From contig NZ_BBIW01000006.1 of assembly GCF_000732325.1 (NCBI RefSeq), forward strand, positions 186,001 to 250,000: a stretch of 64,000 nucleotides of DNA, given 5' to 3'. Below, one piece after another: positions 34,558 to 43,694 of this stretch. Source of the stretch: Paenibacillus sp. TCA20. Lineage in GTDB: Bacteria; Bacillota; Bacilli; Paenibacillales; Paenibacillaceae. Positions within the stretch are counted from its first letter, which is position 1. Each line of letters opens with the position of its first letter. The notes below the pieces were generated by a model. It made no database searches. It was not told where the DNA came from and worked only from the letters and a program-made list of their open reading frames with translations. The position numbers and the translations under genes were made by a program.

Positions 34558-35247
34558 TCAGCGTTCGCCGTAGTAATAGTAGTAATTGGACTGGTTCTTG
34601 CTAAGCTGTAAGTTGTTCAGCACCACTCCCAGAATTCGGGCATTCACATGTTCCAGATGGCCCTTCGCCTTCTTCACGAGATCCTTCTTCACTTTGCCTG
34701 AATTGACGACAAGCACAACACCATCACACAAGGAGCTGATAATCATTGCGTCCGTAACCGCAAGCACTGGCGGTGTATCGAACAATATAATGTCATACAT
34801 TTCCTTTCGTTCTTCTAATAAAGCTGTCATCTTCTTCGACCCCAGCATCTCGGAAGGATTCGGAGGAATCGGTCCTGATGGCAGGACGTCCAGATTATGA
34901 ACAGCGGTCTTTTGCAGCACTTCTTGAACCGGATACTGCGCTGCAATCGCACTGGATAGTCCGGCATGATTCGAGACTGTGAACACTTGATGCAAGGAAG
35001 GCTTTCTTAGATCCGTATCGATCAGCAGCACCTTCTTGCCTTCCTGTGCATAGGTCACGGCCAGGTTACTAACGGTTGTCGTCTTCCCTTCTCCCGATTG
35101 AGCGGAAGCCACCATAAGGACCTTGATCTGATCATCAATTGCTGAGAACTGGATATTTGTCCGCAGTGTTCTATAGGCTTCCGATATTGGCGCCTTCGGA
35201 TTGACTGCAGTTACTAGATTATGCTGATTACTGGTTGACCGTGGCAT
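34558..35247 (-). CDS. CpsD/CapB-type bacterial tyrosine kinase
   Basis: 229-aa BY-kinase (YwqD/EpsB type) that works with the CpsC membrane partner to control polymer chain length and export by autophosphorylation. Walker A S-G-E-G-K-T-T is at 51-57, Walker A' V-L-L-I-D-T-D-L-R-K-P at about 80-90, Walker B I-I-L-F-D-T-P-P, and the C-terminal tyrosine cluster is Y-Y-Y-Y-Y-G-E-R. The E-A-Y-R-T-L-R-T-N oligomerisation motif lies near residue 24. The ATG at 35247 overlaps the end of the CpsC gene by 20 bases. Confidence 0.95.
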   Translation of the reverse strand: MPRSTSNQHNLVTAVNPKAPISEAYRTLRTNIQFSAIDDQIKVLMVASAQSGEGKTTTVSNLAVTYAQEGKKVLLIDTDLRKPSLHQVFTVSNHAGLSSAIAAQYPVQEVLQKTAVHNLDVLPSGPIPPNPSEMLGSKKMTALLEERKEMYDIILFDTPPVLAVTDAMIISSLCDGVVLVVNSGKVKKDLVKKAKGHLEHVNARILGVVLNNLQLSKNQSNYYYYYGER

Positions 35248-35977
35248 AGTTCGCCTCACCTACCTGCCCTTGTGATATAGATGTATGATGTGATGACTTG
35301 ACATCGTCCTTCTTGATTCTTGCGATGACGGCGACAACTGGCAATCCCAGCTCTCTCTCAAGCTCCGCTTCCGTCTTGAAGGTATCATCCAAATATTCAA
35401 GCAGGAATACGAGACCAACGGACAGCATCAAACCAACAACAAAACTGATTAATATGCTCATCATCAAATTAATATTCACAGGAGGGACATTTGCCTCGAG
35501 CGGTGCTTGGTTCAGGATTGTGACATTATCCACCTGCATGATGGTAGGAATCTCACGCTCGAATATTCTGGCGACGGCGTTTACGGTCTTGGCGGCCTTC
35601 TCATAGGAAGTCGCTGTCACTGCCAAATTCATAATCTGTGATTCGTTCGCAGCAGACACGGTAATCATGGAAGCTAATTCTTCCGTTGTAAAACCAAGAT
35701 CAGGGTAAGCCTCCAGTACTTTATCTAAAATGGCAGAGGATTTAATAATCTCCGTATAAGAATTAATCAGCATGACATTCGTTTGGATCAGCGTATAGTC
35801 AAGCATTGCCGTTCCTTGTCTGTCATAGGTCTGGTTAACTATAATCTTGGCTTCGGCTGGATATTGAGGGGTCGTCATATAGGTCTTAACTCCTGCACCA
35901 ATACATGCCACGATCACAATAATTGCAATAAGCCAAACCCTTTTTCGAATAATATTCATGTACTCCTTGAGTTCCAC
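35228..35977 (-). CDS. CpsC/Wzz-type chain-length and kinase modulator
   Basis: 249-aa membrane adaptor of the polysaccharide co-polymerase family (CpsC/CapA/YwqC/EpsA). One helix near residues 16-36, an extracytoplasmic coiled-coil domain, and a second helix near 172-192 (I-S-F-V-V-G-L-M-L-S-V-G-L-V-F-L) followed by a short cytoplasmic tail with the Wzz-like L-D-D-T-F-K-T-E-A-E-L-E. A GTG at 35977, seven bases after AAGGAGG, is the start; the upstream ATG at 35998 overlaps that site. It couples to the kinase gene that overlaps its 3' end. Confidence 0.92.
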   Translation of the reverse strand: MELKEYMNIIRKRVWLIAIIVIVACIGAGVKTYMTTPQYPAEAKIIVNQTYDRQGTAMLDYTLIQTNVMLINSYTEIIKSSAILDKVLEAYPDLGFTTEELASMITVSAANESQIMNLAVTATSYEKAAKTVNAVARIFEREIPTIMQVDNVTILNQAPLEANVPPVNINLMMSILISFVVGLMLSVGLVFLLEYLDDTFKTEAELERELGLPVVAVIARIKKDDVKSSHHTSISQGQVGEANYATVNQ

Positions 35978-36014
35978 TTCTATTCCTCCTTCATTCATGT
36001 AGCGCGCGAAAGTC

Positions 36015-36773
36015 TTACCATGGAAGTATGCGGCGCCGTGTACTCACTGGTTCTGCAAGCTCTACCAACCTGTTATCCCATACTCTTCGCGCATTGGTTT
36101 GGAGCTGCTCTACCATTTCGAGCCCAAACCGTGATTCTAGTCGTTCATAGGCAGCCTGGAGCGCGAAACTGCGACGTTCTGTATCATGTGCGTCTGATGA
36201 AATGAAATGAAACCCATTTTGTTTGCAAAAATGAAAACACCATTTCTGAACTTTTCGACCGAAAAGCCCTAGGAACGATTGAGCGGTGATCTGACATAGT
36301 GCACCTTGACTCATATATTGCAAGAGTAATTCAGGCTCTCGCAGCAAGACAGCGTTACGCTCTGGATGTGCAATGATCGGGATGATATTGCGGACCTTCA
36401 GTTCGTGAAGCAGATTGGGAAAGAACGAAGGCACCTCTCGGCTCGGCAGCTCCAGCAGCATATATTTACTTGAAGCCAAGGTAAGAAGCTCCTCATTATT
36501 CAACAGATCGATAAGTCTGGGGTGAATTCGAATCTCCTGACCCGAGCGAACTTGTAACGGGATGTTATGTTCCCTGAGTTCCAAGTTAAACAACTGTACG
36601 GCTTCTTCCACTTGATGACTCGGATTATCGTGACTCACATTCAAGTGATGCGGGGTAGCAATAATCTTAGTGATCCCTGCTGCAACAGCAGCTTGTGCCA
36701 TAGCCAGTGAACGCACCATGGATGTTGGTCCATCATCCAGACCAGGCAAGATGTGACAATGAATTTCAATCAT
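36015..36773 (-). CDS. CpsB/YwqE-type protein tyrosine phosphatase
   Basis: 252-aa PHP-family metal-dependent phosphatase that dephosphorylates the CpsD kinase. Metal-binding motifs: H5-C-H7 in E-I-H-C-H-I-L-P-G-L-D-D-G-P, A-T-P-H-H near residue 40, I-A-H-P-E-R-N near 136, and S-S-D-A-H-D near 193. Start ATG 36773 behind GAGGG. The order phosphatase-modulator-kinase at the head of the operon is usual for Firmicute capsule clusters. The 118-base gap before it has no clear promoter. Confidence 0.93.
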   Translation of the reverse strand: MIEIHCHILPGLDDGPTSMVRSLAMAQAAVAAGITKIIATPHHLNVSHDNPSHQVEEAVQLFNLELREHNIPLQVRSGQEIRIHPRLIDLLNNEELLTLASSKYMLLELPSREVPSFFPNLLHELKVRNIIPIIAHPERNAVLLREPELLLQYMSQGALCQITAQSFLGLFGRKVQKWCFHFCKQNGFHFISSDAHDTERRSFALQAAYERLESRFGLEMVEQLQTNARRVWDNRLVELAEPVSTRRRILPW

Positions 36774-36891
36774 ACGTGTGCACCCTCAATACTATGTCCC
36801 CCCTCATCAAAATATGTTTTACACATTTATATTGGGGTCAAAGAACTAATGCAGGAACATGATAAATATAGTAAAATGGCGTTAGCACAGG

Positions 36892-37323
36892 CTAAGCCTG
36901 AGTATTAATCCGTGAATACGGATATGGTATGTCTTCGATTACGGTCCAAGCTTCCAGCTGCTTCTGGAAATAGGAATGTACCGGATACTGCAGCTGATAA
37001 ATCATCTGATTCAACTGACCATATATATATAGTCTGTGTTCTTCATGAATATGTAACTTTGCATAATATAGGGTGAAACTTCCTAACTCCTGCTTCCACT
37101 GCAATGTACAATCGAGATGAATGACATTGTTCTTCTGACCTTCCAGTTCTAGCCCAACGAGAAGCTCAGGTACAGGAGGAATGATGAGATCGCTCAAGAA
37201 GTGAATGGACTTCTGATTCAACCCAAGAATAACAATGGGACGGCTCCTGCTGTTAATGACTTGCTCTTCATACTTGTGAATATACATACTTGCGTTAATA
37301 CCCTGACTACTGACCTGTTTCAT
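36892..37323 (-). CDS. Protein of unknown function at the head of the exopolysaccharide operon
   Basis: 143-aa soluble protein, not recognised with certainty. Residues about 25-110 alternate short strands (I-V-I-L-G-L-N-Q-K-S-I-H-F, L-L-V-G-L-E-L-E, H-L-D-C-T-L-Q-W) in a way that recalls a degenerate PilZ or similar small beta-barrel, but the RxxxR and (D/N)xSxxG signature of a c-di-GMP binding PilZ domain is not clear. It is the first gene after the operator-bearing promoter at 37431-37459 and precedes the phosphatase by 118 bases, so it is probably co-transcribed with the polysaccharide genes and may be a regulator of them. Confidence 0.7.
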   Translation of the reverse strand: MKQVSSQGINASMYIHKYEEQVINSRSRPIVILGLNQKSIHFLSDLIIPPVPELLVGLELEGQKNNVIHLDCTLQWKQELGSFTLYYAKLHIHEEHRLYIYGQLNQMIYQLQYPVHSYFQKQLEAWTVIEDIPYPYSRINTQA

Positions 37324-37403
37324 AGATTTCCATCCCTTACATATTGGCGATCCCAGGTATGAATGAATGAATCGGGGTCAAGGCTAGAAATGTGCGATAA
37401 AAT

Positions 37404-37418
37404 GATACAATTTGTAAC
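37404..37418. promoter_or_regulatory. Xre-type operator 1
   Basis: GATACAATTTGTAAC; arms GATACAA and TTGTAAC match at six of seven positions. It lies about 12-27 bases downstream of the -10 box of the exopolysaccharide promoter. Confidence 0.6.
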
Positions 37419-37430
37419 CTTGATGTATCC

Positions 37431-37459
37431 AATTTACGATACAAATCGTATCGTGTCAA
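37431..37459 (-). promoter_or_regulatory. Promoter of the exopolysaccharide operon with operator in its spacer
   Basis: On the minus strand a perfect TTGACA (37454-37459) is followed after 17 bases by TAAATT (37431-37436). The spacer is almost entirely the palindrome GATACGATTTGTATC (37438-37452), so a bound repressor would sit exactly between the two boxes. Confidence 0.7.
37438..37452. promoter_or_regulatory. Xre-type operator 2
   Basis: GATACAAATCGTATC, extended by AC and GT on the two sides to a 19-base near-palindrome. A third, degenerate copy (11 of 15 matches) lies at 37468-37482 on the xre side. Confidence 0.65.
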
Positions 37460-37546
37460 TAGATTTTTGGACACATCGTATCTTATATGACAAAGACAGC
37501 TAGATTCGGTAAACGTTCATTTAGTAACCAGGAGGAATAAAAATAG

Positions 37547-37918
37547 ATGGATTACGGACACCGCATTGCAGAATTAAGAGAAAAAAGGGGCATGACTCAA
37601 GAGGAGCTCTCCAATGTGCTTGAGATTACGAGAGCTTCACTGTCTCACTATGAGAAGGGAAGGCGCAAGCCGGACTTTGAGACCCTCACCAAGCTCGCTG
37701 ATACCTTCAATGTATCTGTCGATTATTTGCTTGGAAGAACGAGTCAACCGGAGATGGTGCTGGATGACGATGTGAGAGGATTTGTCGACGCACTGGAGCT
37801 CTCCGATCGGGAGGTACTGAATAAATTCGAGCTGATGATTGACGGCAAGCCGTTGTCAGAGGAAGAAGCACGGAGATTCATCGCCTTCGTACGAATGGAA
37901 CGTAATATGGACTCCTGA
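37547..37918 (+). CDS. XRE-family transcriptional regulator
   Basis: 123-aa DNA-binding protein. An XRE helix-turn-helix covers about residues 6-60: I-A-E-L-R-E-K-R-G-M-T-Q-E-E-L-S, recognition helix T-R-A-S-L-S-H-Y-E-K-G-R-R-K-P, and S-V-D-Y-L-L-G; the C-terminal half is short and acidic, probably for dimerisation. GGAGG lies upstream of the ATG. It is divergent from the exopolysaccharide operon, and the 223-base gap holds two good and one degenerate copies of GATACAAWTYGTATC. That motif resembles the operator recalled for the Xre repressor of the PBSX prophage, so autoregulation and repression of the operon are likely. A terminator follows at 37986. Confidence 0.9.
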   Translation: MDYGHRIAELREKRGMTQEELSNVLEITRASLSHYEKGRRKPDFETLTKLADTFNVSVDYLLGRTSQPEMVLDDDVRGFVDALELSDREVLNKFELMIDGKPLSEEEARRFIAFVRMERNMDS

Positions 37919-37985
37919 TCTTCGTTCTCGCAACCTGATCATTTAGTCCTATATCTATAATCATCATTGTAGAATTCTGACTGTA

Positions 37986-38012
37986 GTCCCTCGTTGTGAG
38001 GGACCTTTTTTT
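37986..38012 (+). terminator. Terminator after xre
   Basis: GTCCCTC/GAGGGAC stem with a 5-base loop, followed by CCTTTTTTT. Confidence 0.85.
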
Positions 38013-38164
38013 ATGTTCAATATATCTCTTATGCCAGTTTTACAGAGGTAAGTTATCCACCCAGCAAACACCAACATTGCAAGCTGCGACATGAACTTCA
38101 TACTTAAGGAATATATATCACAGCTCTTATTGTGATCACGCTCATCTCTTCCCTTATAACGATC

Positions 38165-38311
38165 TTATCTATCCTGAGGGGGAACAAGAGATTGCCATTT
38201 CTTCGGATCGATGCCGCATTGCTTCAAAACATCCACGATATCAAGCGGTTTCCTCGGGTTGTTCTGGTTCATCGGCTGATCATCGCTCCTGCTTGGATAA
38301 TCCATGTTCAT
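38165..38311 (-). CDS. 48-aa protein of unknown function
   Basis: Short gene with AGGAGAGG nine bases before the ATG at 38311 and a TAA at 38165. The product is polar at first (M-N-M-D-Y-P-S-R-S-D-D-Q-P-M-N-Q) and then has a compact block D-I-V-D-V-L-K-Q-C-G-I-D-P-K-K-W-Q-S-L that could fold as one or two helices. No membrane segment. No family is recognised. It lies alone between the xre terminator and the gltB terminator, read on the minus strand. The good ribosome binding site and ordered amino-acid composition argue that it is real. Confidence 0.6.
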   Translation of the reverse strand: MNMDYPSRSDDQPMNQNNPRKPLDIVDVLKQCGIDPKKWQSLVPPQDR

Positions 38312-38447
38312 ACCGGACAACCTCTCCTATACCTTTTTATATGTATGTTAAATTAACTAGACCTATTATACGAAATATTTCCTAGTAATGTTGTCGTCTC
38401 ATGGCGGAATGTCAGGTTTTTGAGGTTCTAATTTTGTCGAATAAAAA

Positions 38448-38500
38448 ACAGGACTTTATAGCGTCCTTCTTAAGTGAAGGTCCTGCTACAAAGTCCTGTT
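38448..38500 (-). terminator. Terminator after gltB
   Basis: AACAGGACTTTGTAGC pairs, with one mismatch, with GCTATAAAGTCCTGTT; the loop carries an inner CTTC/GAAG hairpin. TTTTTTATT follows on the minus strand. Confidence 0.85.
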
Positions 38501-38516
38501 CTAGTTATAAGTTCAA

Positions 38517-41500
38517 TTACTGACCAGAACGGGCCAGTTCTCGCATATTGGCTTCAAATGCGGCAAGCAATGCTGCATCACCTGTAAGTCCTTCTGCCTG
38601 TACCTTCTCGATCTGTTCAAGCATACGCTTGAAGTCCTTAGGAATGATACGTACGAAGCTGCCGACTTCCTGCTGCCAGTTGGCAAGAATCTGCTCACCA
38701 CGGCTGCTGCCCGTGTACTGAACGTGGCGGCTGATCATACCACGCAGATCCTCTTCCTCAGCCGAGTCCTCTACACGCTCAAGCAGTACCATCTCAAGGT
38801 TCACACGTGACAGGATTGTGCCTTCTGGATCGTATACGTATGCAATCCCTCCAGACATACCTGCTCCGAAGTTGCGGCCTGTTCCGCCCAGGATGACAAC
38901 ACGTCCGCCGGTCATGTATTCACAGCCATGGTCACCCACGCCTTCTACAACCACACGCGCTCCTGAGTTACGGACTGCAAACCGTTCACCGGCGATTCCG
39001 TTAATGTACGCTTCACCGCTAGTCGCTCCATACAATGCTGTGTTACCGATAATAATGTTATCTTCTGCAGCAAAGGTTGCGCTTGGAGAAGGCTTCACGA
39101 TCAATTTACCACCTGAGAGACCTTTACCCACGTAGTCGTTGGAGTCTCCTTCAACGGTGAGGGTCATTCCCTTAGGTACAAAGGCCCCGAAGCTTTGTCC
39201 TGCAGAGCCGACAAATTTGAATTGAATCGTATCCTCCGGTAGTCCAGCTGCGCCATATTTACGCGTCACTTCACTACCTAGGATGGTTCCGACTGCACGG
39301 TTCACGTTCGTAATCGGAAGTACGGCTTCAACCAGCTTACCGGATTCAATCGCAGGCGCAGCGAGTGGAACCAGCTTCTGCATATCCAGCGTCTCTTCGA
39401 GACCGTGATTTTGTTTCTGAATACGAGTTCGAGCAGAGTTCGCAGCATCAGCGACATGAAGCAGAGCCGATAGATCAATGCCTTTCTTCTTCCAATGCTC
39501 AGCTGCAACTTCCGCATCCAGACAGTCTGTGCGTCCTACCATCTCTTCAATGGTACGGAAGCCAAGCTCTGCCATAATCTCACGTGTGTCTTCCGCGACA
39601 AAACGCATGAAGTTCACGACATGAGCCGGATCACCCATGTAATTCTTCCGAAGCTGAGGATTCTGAGTAGCCACCCCTACTGGGCACGTATCCATCTGAC
39701 ATACACGCATCATAATACAGCCCAGAGCAACAAGCGGTGCTGTAGAGAAGCCATATTCTTCTGCGCCAAGCAGGGCAGCGACCACAAGGTCACGGCCGTT
39801 CAGCATCTTGCCGTCGGTCTCAATGACCACACGATCACGCAGATTATTCAGCATGAGCGTCTGATGCGTTTCTGCCAGACCGAGCTCCCACGGCATACCT
39901 GCATGTCTGATCGAGCCTTGAGGTGACGCACCTGTTCCGCCATCATATCCGCTGATATGAATAACATCGGCACGGCCTTTGGCTACACCGGCTGCAATTG
40001 TACCTACACCAGCCTCGGATACAAGCTTAACGTTAATATCTGCTCTTGGATTGGCATTCTTCAAGTCATAGATGAGCTCTGCCAGATCCTCGATCGAATA
40101 AATGTCGTGATGCGGTGGTGGAGAGATTAGTCCGACACCTGGTGTCGAGCCACGGACTTCCGCTACCCAGGGATATACTTTACGTCCCGGAAGCTGTCCA
40201 CCCTCACCCGGTTTAGCCCCTTGAGCCATCTTAATCTGGATCTCATCGGCATTCACGAGATAGTTCGAAGTTACACCGAAACGTCCGGATGCAACCTGTT
40301 TAATCGCACTGCGGCGAGAGTCTCCGTTCGCGTCAGGCGTGAAGCGGGCTGGATCTTCCCCGCCTTCACCCGTATTGCTCTTACCGCCAATGCGGTTCAT
40401 CGCAATCGCCAGATCTTCATGCGCCTCTTTACTGATGGAGCCGAAGGACATCGCACCTGTCTTGAATCGACGCATAATGGACTCAGCGGATTCCACTTCG
40501 GACAGTGGGATCGCCTCGCCATTCGGCTTCAGCTTCAGCAGGGAGCGAATGCTCAGCTTCTTCTCATTCTCGCCTTGAACTAATTTCGCATATTTTCTGT
40601 AGAGATTATAATCTCCCGTTCTTACTGCGTGCTGCAGTGTGTGAATCGTCTGCGGTGTGAAGAGGTGATCCTCTCCATCGTTACGCCATTGATACTCACC
40701 ACCGGAATCAAGCACTTTATCGTTACCGTCTTTGTCCGTAAACGCACGGTTATGATGCACAAGTGCTTCTTCTGTCACTTCCTCGATACCGATACCGCCG
40801 ATACGAGAAGGTGTCCAGGTAAAGTAGCGGTCTACAAAGTCACTATTCAAACCGACAGCCTCAAAAATCTGAGCTCCGCGGTAAGATTGAATGGTCGAGA
40901 TCCCCATCTTCGACAGAATCTTAACGACCCCTTTGGTAGCTGCTTTGATATAATTCTTCACGGCTTTGTCATGAGAGATGCCGCGCAGCATGCCTTGCTG
41001 AATCATATCATCCAATGTCTCGAATGCGAGGTAAGGGTTCACTGCACTTACGCCGTAGCCGAGAAGGACTGCATAATGGTGCACCTCACGAGGCTCACCG
41101 GATTCAAGCAGGATGCTGACTTTGGTCCGTGTCCCTTGACGAATCAGATGGTGATGCAGACCCGATACGGCCAGCAATGCTGGAATGGCTGCATTCTCCG
41201 CATCCATACCGCGGTCAGACAGAATGAGTATATTATGCCCTTTCTCAATGACCCGGTCCGCTGCTTCGAACAGAACCTCCATTGCATTCTTCAGACCTTC
41301 GGCTCCCTCTTTGGCCGGGAAGAAGATCGGAATGGTCATGGAACGGAAGCCTGGTCTGCGGATATGACGGATCTTCGCAAATTCCTCATTGGACAAGATC
41401 GGAGTCGCCAGACGAATCTGTCTCGCACTCTCCGGTTCTGGAATGAGCAGGTTGCGCTCGGATCCGATCGTCGTCAGCGTCGAGGTTACGATCTCTTCAC

Positions 41501-43112
41501 GAATCGCATCAATCGGCGGGTTGGTTACTTGGGCAAACATTTGTTTAAAATAGTTATAAAGTCGTTGAGGACGATCTGACAAAATCGCAAGCGGTGCATC
41601 ATAACCCATGGAGCCTGTCGCTTCCATGCCTGTCGATGCCATCGGCTCAATGATCTTGCGCAGCTCCTCGAAGGTGTAACCGAATGCCAGCTGAAGCTGG
41701 TTCACGTTATCATGCTTCGGCTCCGGAAGCTCTGGAGCATCAGGAAGCTCGTGCAGATCTACCAAATGCTCGTCGAGCCATTCTTGGTACGGCTCTTCGG
41801 AAGCAATCTGTGCCTTCACTTCGCTGTCAGAAATAATGCGTCCTTCCTTGGTATCCACAAGCAGCATGCGTCCTGGACGCAGTCTGTCCTTGTACAAAAT
41901 ATCTTCAGGTGCAATATCCAGAACACCTACTTCTGAGGAAAGAACGATACGATCATCCTTCGTTACATAGTAACGCGCAGGACGAAGTCCGTTCCGGTCC
42001 AGAATAGCACCGATCTGCACACCGTCTGTAAAGGCCATAGCAGCAGGTCCATCCCATGGCTCCATAAGTGTGCTGTGGTATTCGTAGAATGCCTTCTTCT
42101 CTGCATCCATTCCTTCATCATTGCTCCAAGGCTCAGGAACCATCATCATGGCTACATGAGGCAGGGAGCGTCCGCTCAAATACAGAAATTCCAGTGTATT
42201 ATCGAACATCGCCGTATCAGAACCGTCCGCATTAATGACAGGTCTCACTTTGGACAGATCATCCCCGAACACTTCACTCTCAAACAGCGACTGACGTGCA
42301 TGCATCCAGTTCACGTTACCACGCATGGTGTTAATCTCACCGTTGTGAATCATGAAGCGGTATGGATGCGCTCTTTCCCAGCTCGGAAACGTATTCGTAC
42401 TGAAACGGGAATGCAGAAGCGCCATCGCAGATTCAACACGCTCATCCTTCAGATCAAGATAGAACTGTCCTACCTGTTCTGTTGTCAGCATGCCTTTGTA
42501 AACAATCTTGCGGCAGGACATACTCGGGATATAGAAGGCGTTCGCATCCTTCACCTGATCCGAGTAGCGGATCGCCTGCTCTGCCCGGCGGCGAATTACA
42601 TACAGCTTCCGTTCAAAATCAAGCTCATTCTGGATCCCTTCAGCACGGCCGATAAATGCCTGACATACATAAGGCTTCGCAGCCAGAGCCGATTCACCCA
42701 GCATCTCGTCATACGTCGGAACCTCACGAATTCCAAGGAACTCTTGTCCTTCCTCTTGAACGATCTGTTTCAGAATCGCAAGGTGCGAACTGCGAACCTC
42801 TTCATCATTGGAAGTGAAGATCATCCCTACTCCGTAATGACCCGCTTCAGGAAGGGCAAAGCCAAGGCGTACAGCCTCTTCTGCAAAAAAACGGTGGGGA
42901 AGCTGAATCAAAATTCCGGCTCCGTCACCCGAATTCGGCTCACTTCCCTGGCCGCCACGATGCTCCATATTGCTCAGCATCGTCAGGGATTGACTAACAA
43001 TATCATGGGAAGGTACGCCTTTGATGTTAGCTACAAAGCCCATACCGCAAGCGTCTTTTTCGAACTGAGGGTCGTATAGACCCTGTTTAGGAGGTAATCC
43101 AGTCTGTCTCAT
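38517..43112 (-). CDS. gltB: Glutamate synthase large subunit
   Basis: Large, ammonia-producing and 2-oxoglutarate-aminating subunit of glutamate synthase (1531 aa; called gltA in B. subtilis). After a propeptide of about 21 residues the N-terminal glutamine amidotransferase begins at the nucleophile C22 in K-D-A-C-G-M-G-F; the central and FMN-binding domains follow ([11 protein letters not shown]), then the iron-sulphur cysteines in [15 protein letters not shown] and the C-terminal beta-helix with G-G-R repeats. I use the ATG at 43112, behind AAAGG; longer readings enter the leader. No small-subunit gene (gltD) is adjacent on the left, where a terminator follows directly, and none is to the right. 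Confidence 0.97.
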   Translation of the reverse strand: MRQTGLPPKQGLYDPQFEKDACGMGFVANIKGVPSHDIVSQSLTMLSNMEHRGGQGSEPNSGDGAGILIQLPHRFFAEEAVRLGFALPEAGHYGVGMIFTSNDEEVRSSHLAILKQIVQEEGQEFLGIREVPTYDEMLGESALAAKPYVCQAFIGRAEGIQNELDFERKLYVIRRRAEQAIRYSDQVKDANAFYIPSMSCRKIVYKGMLTTEQVGQFYLDLKDERVESAMALLHSRFSTNTFPSWERAHPYRFMIHNGEINTMRGNVNWMHARQSLFESEVFGDDLSKVRPVINADGSDTAMFDNTLEFLYLSGRSLPHVAMMMVPEPWSNDEGMDAEKKAFYEYHSTLMEPWDGPAAMAFTDGVQIGAILDRNGLRPARYYVTKDDRIVLSSEVGVLDIAPEDILYKDRLRPGRMLLVDTKEGRIISDSEVKAQIASEEPYQEWLDEHLVDLHELPDAPELPEPKHDNVNQLQLAFGYTFEELRKIIEPMASTGMEATGSMGYDAPLAILSDRPQRLYNYFKQMFAQVTNPPIDAIREEIVTSTLTTIGSERNLLIPEPESARQIRLATPILSNEEFAKIRHIRRPGFRSMTIPIFFPAKEGAEGLKNAMEVLFEAADRVIEKGHNILILSDRGMDAENAAIPALLAVSGLHHHLIRQGTRTKVSILLESGEPREVHHYAVLLGYGVSAVNPYLAFETLDDMIQQGMLRGISHDKAVKNYIKAATKGVVKILSKMGISTIQSYRGAQIFEAVGLNSDFVDRYFTWTPSRIGGIGIEEVTEEALVHHNRAFTDKDGNDKVLDSGGEYQWRNDGEDHLFTPQTIHTLQHAVRTGDYNLYRKYAKLVQGENEKKLSIRSLLKLKPNGEAIPLSEVESAESIMRRFKTGAMSFGSISKEAHEDLAIAMNRIGGKSNTGEGGEDPARFTPDANGDSRRSAIKQVASGRFGVTSNYLVNADEIQIKMAQGAKPGEGGQLPGRKVYPWVAEVRGSTPGVGLISPPPHHDIYSIEDLAELIYDLKNANPRADINVKLVSEAGVGTIAAGVAKGRADVIHISGYDGGTGASPQGSIRHAGMPWELGLAETHQTLMLNNLRDRVVIETDGKMLNGRDLVVAALLGAEEYGFSTAPLVALGCIMMRVCQMDTCPVGVATQNPQLRKNYMGDPAHVVNFMRFVAEDTREIMAELGFRTIEEMVGRTDCLDAEVAAEHWKKKGIDLSALLHVADAANSARTRIQKQNHGLEETLDMQKLVPLAAPAIESGKLVEAVLPITNVNRAVGTILGSEVTRKYGAAGLPEDTIQFKFVGSAGQSFGAFVPKGMTLTVEGDSNDYVGKGLSGGKLIVKPSPSATFAAEDNIIIGNTALYGATSGEAYINGIAGERFAVRNSGARVVVEGVGDHGCEYMTGGRVVILGGTGRNFGAGMSGGIAYVYDPEGTILSRVNLEMVLLERVEDSAEEEDLRGMISRHVQYTGSSRGEQILANWQQEVGSFVRIIPKDFKRMLEQIEKVQAEGLTGDAALLAAFEANMRELARSGQ

Positions 43113-43300
43113 GGAACGCAACCTTTCTATTACGAAAAATTTGGTGAACATCCGTGACAAAAGTGACCAACGAGGGGACAAGCAACATTTGGATGACAGC
43201 GCCGTAACAAACTTGTTTAAGATCCGCTCAGGCTCCCGCTGCCAGCTGATTTTGCATAAATAAAACACAGGGTAAAACCGTTTATAAGTATAGTTCTATC

Positions 43301-43329
43301 ATTTTAACATCGACCTTACATCAGCGCAA
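43301..43329 (-). promoter_or_regulatory. Promoter of gltB
   Basis: On the minus strand TTGCGC (43324-43329), 17 bases, TAAAAT (43301-43306). The leader before the ATG is about 185 bases; AACAAACTTGTT in it is a short palindrome. The stretch 43330-43633 beyond the promoter is AT-rich and holds no gene that I can support. Confidence 0.6.
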
Positions 43330-43633
43330 TTCAAAATTTCTATAGGTTTGATAATTTATCTTTTTGCATTACAGCTTTAGTGCATCGACGTTTATTACCA
43401 ACATTTTTTTGGATATTTATTCATATCCGAGTGCAGTTCAGGACTCCTATTGTCCCTTCATGTTTTTTATTGTTCTTTATTATTTGCTCTCGCCTGTCAC
43501 ATTTGAATGGAGCATTTATCTAAAAATTTGTACAATCCCTCTATGTAAGCCCTACCATTTAGGACTAGTTCTATCAATCATAGATTCATATGTAACTAAA
43601 GGACCCTGGTATAATTTCAATAACAATAAAACA

Positions 43634-43666
43634 AAGCTGCATCCTATGTTAACTAGGACACAGCTT
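43634..43666 (-). terminator. Terminator after yhgE
   Basis: AAGCTGTGTCCTA pairs, with two mismatches, with TAGGATGCAGCTT around GTTAACA; TGTTTTATTG follows on the minus strand. Confidence 0.7.
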
Positions 43667-43694
43667 CGCTTGTGAATCATGCTTATAGTTAGAG

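Noticed and set aside
40629..43079. Long antisense open frames (316 and 334 codons) inside gltB
   Set aside because: They lie wholly opposite a clear glutamate synthase gene, have no ribosome binding site and give cysteine/histidine-rich sequences typical of shadow frames.
43364..43675. 103-codon frame upstream of gltB
   Set aside because: No ribosome binding site; it overlaps the yhgE terminator and reads as low-complexity AT-rich translation.
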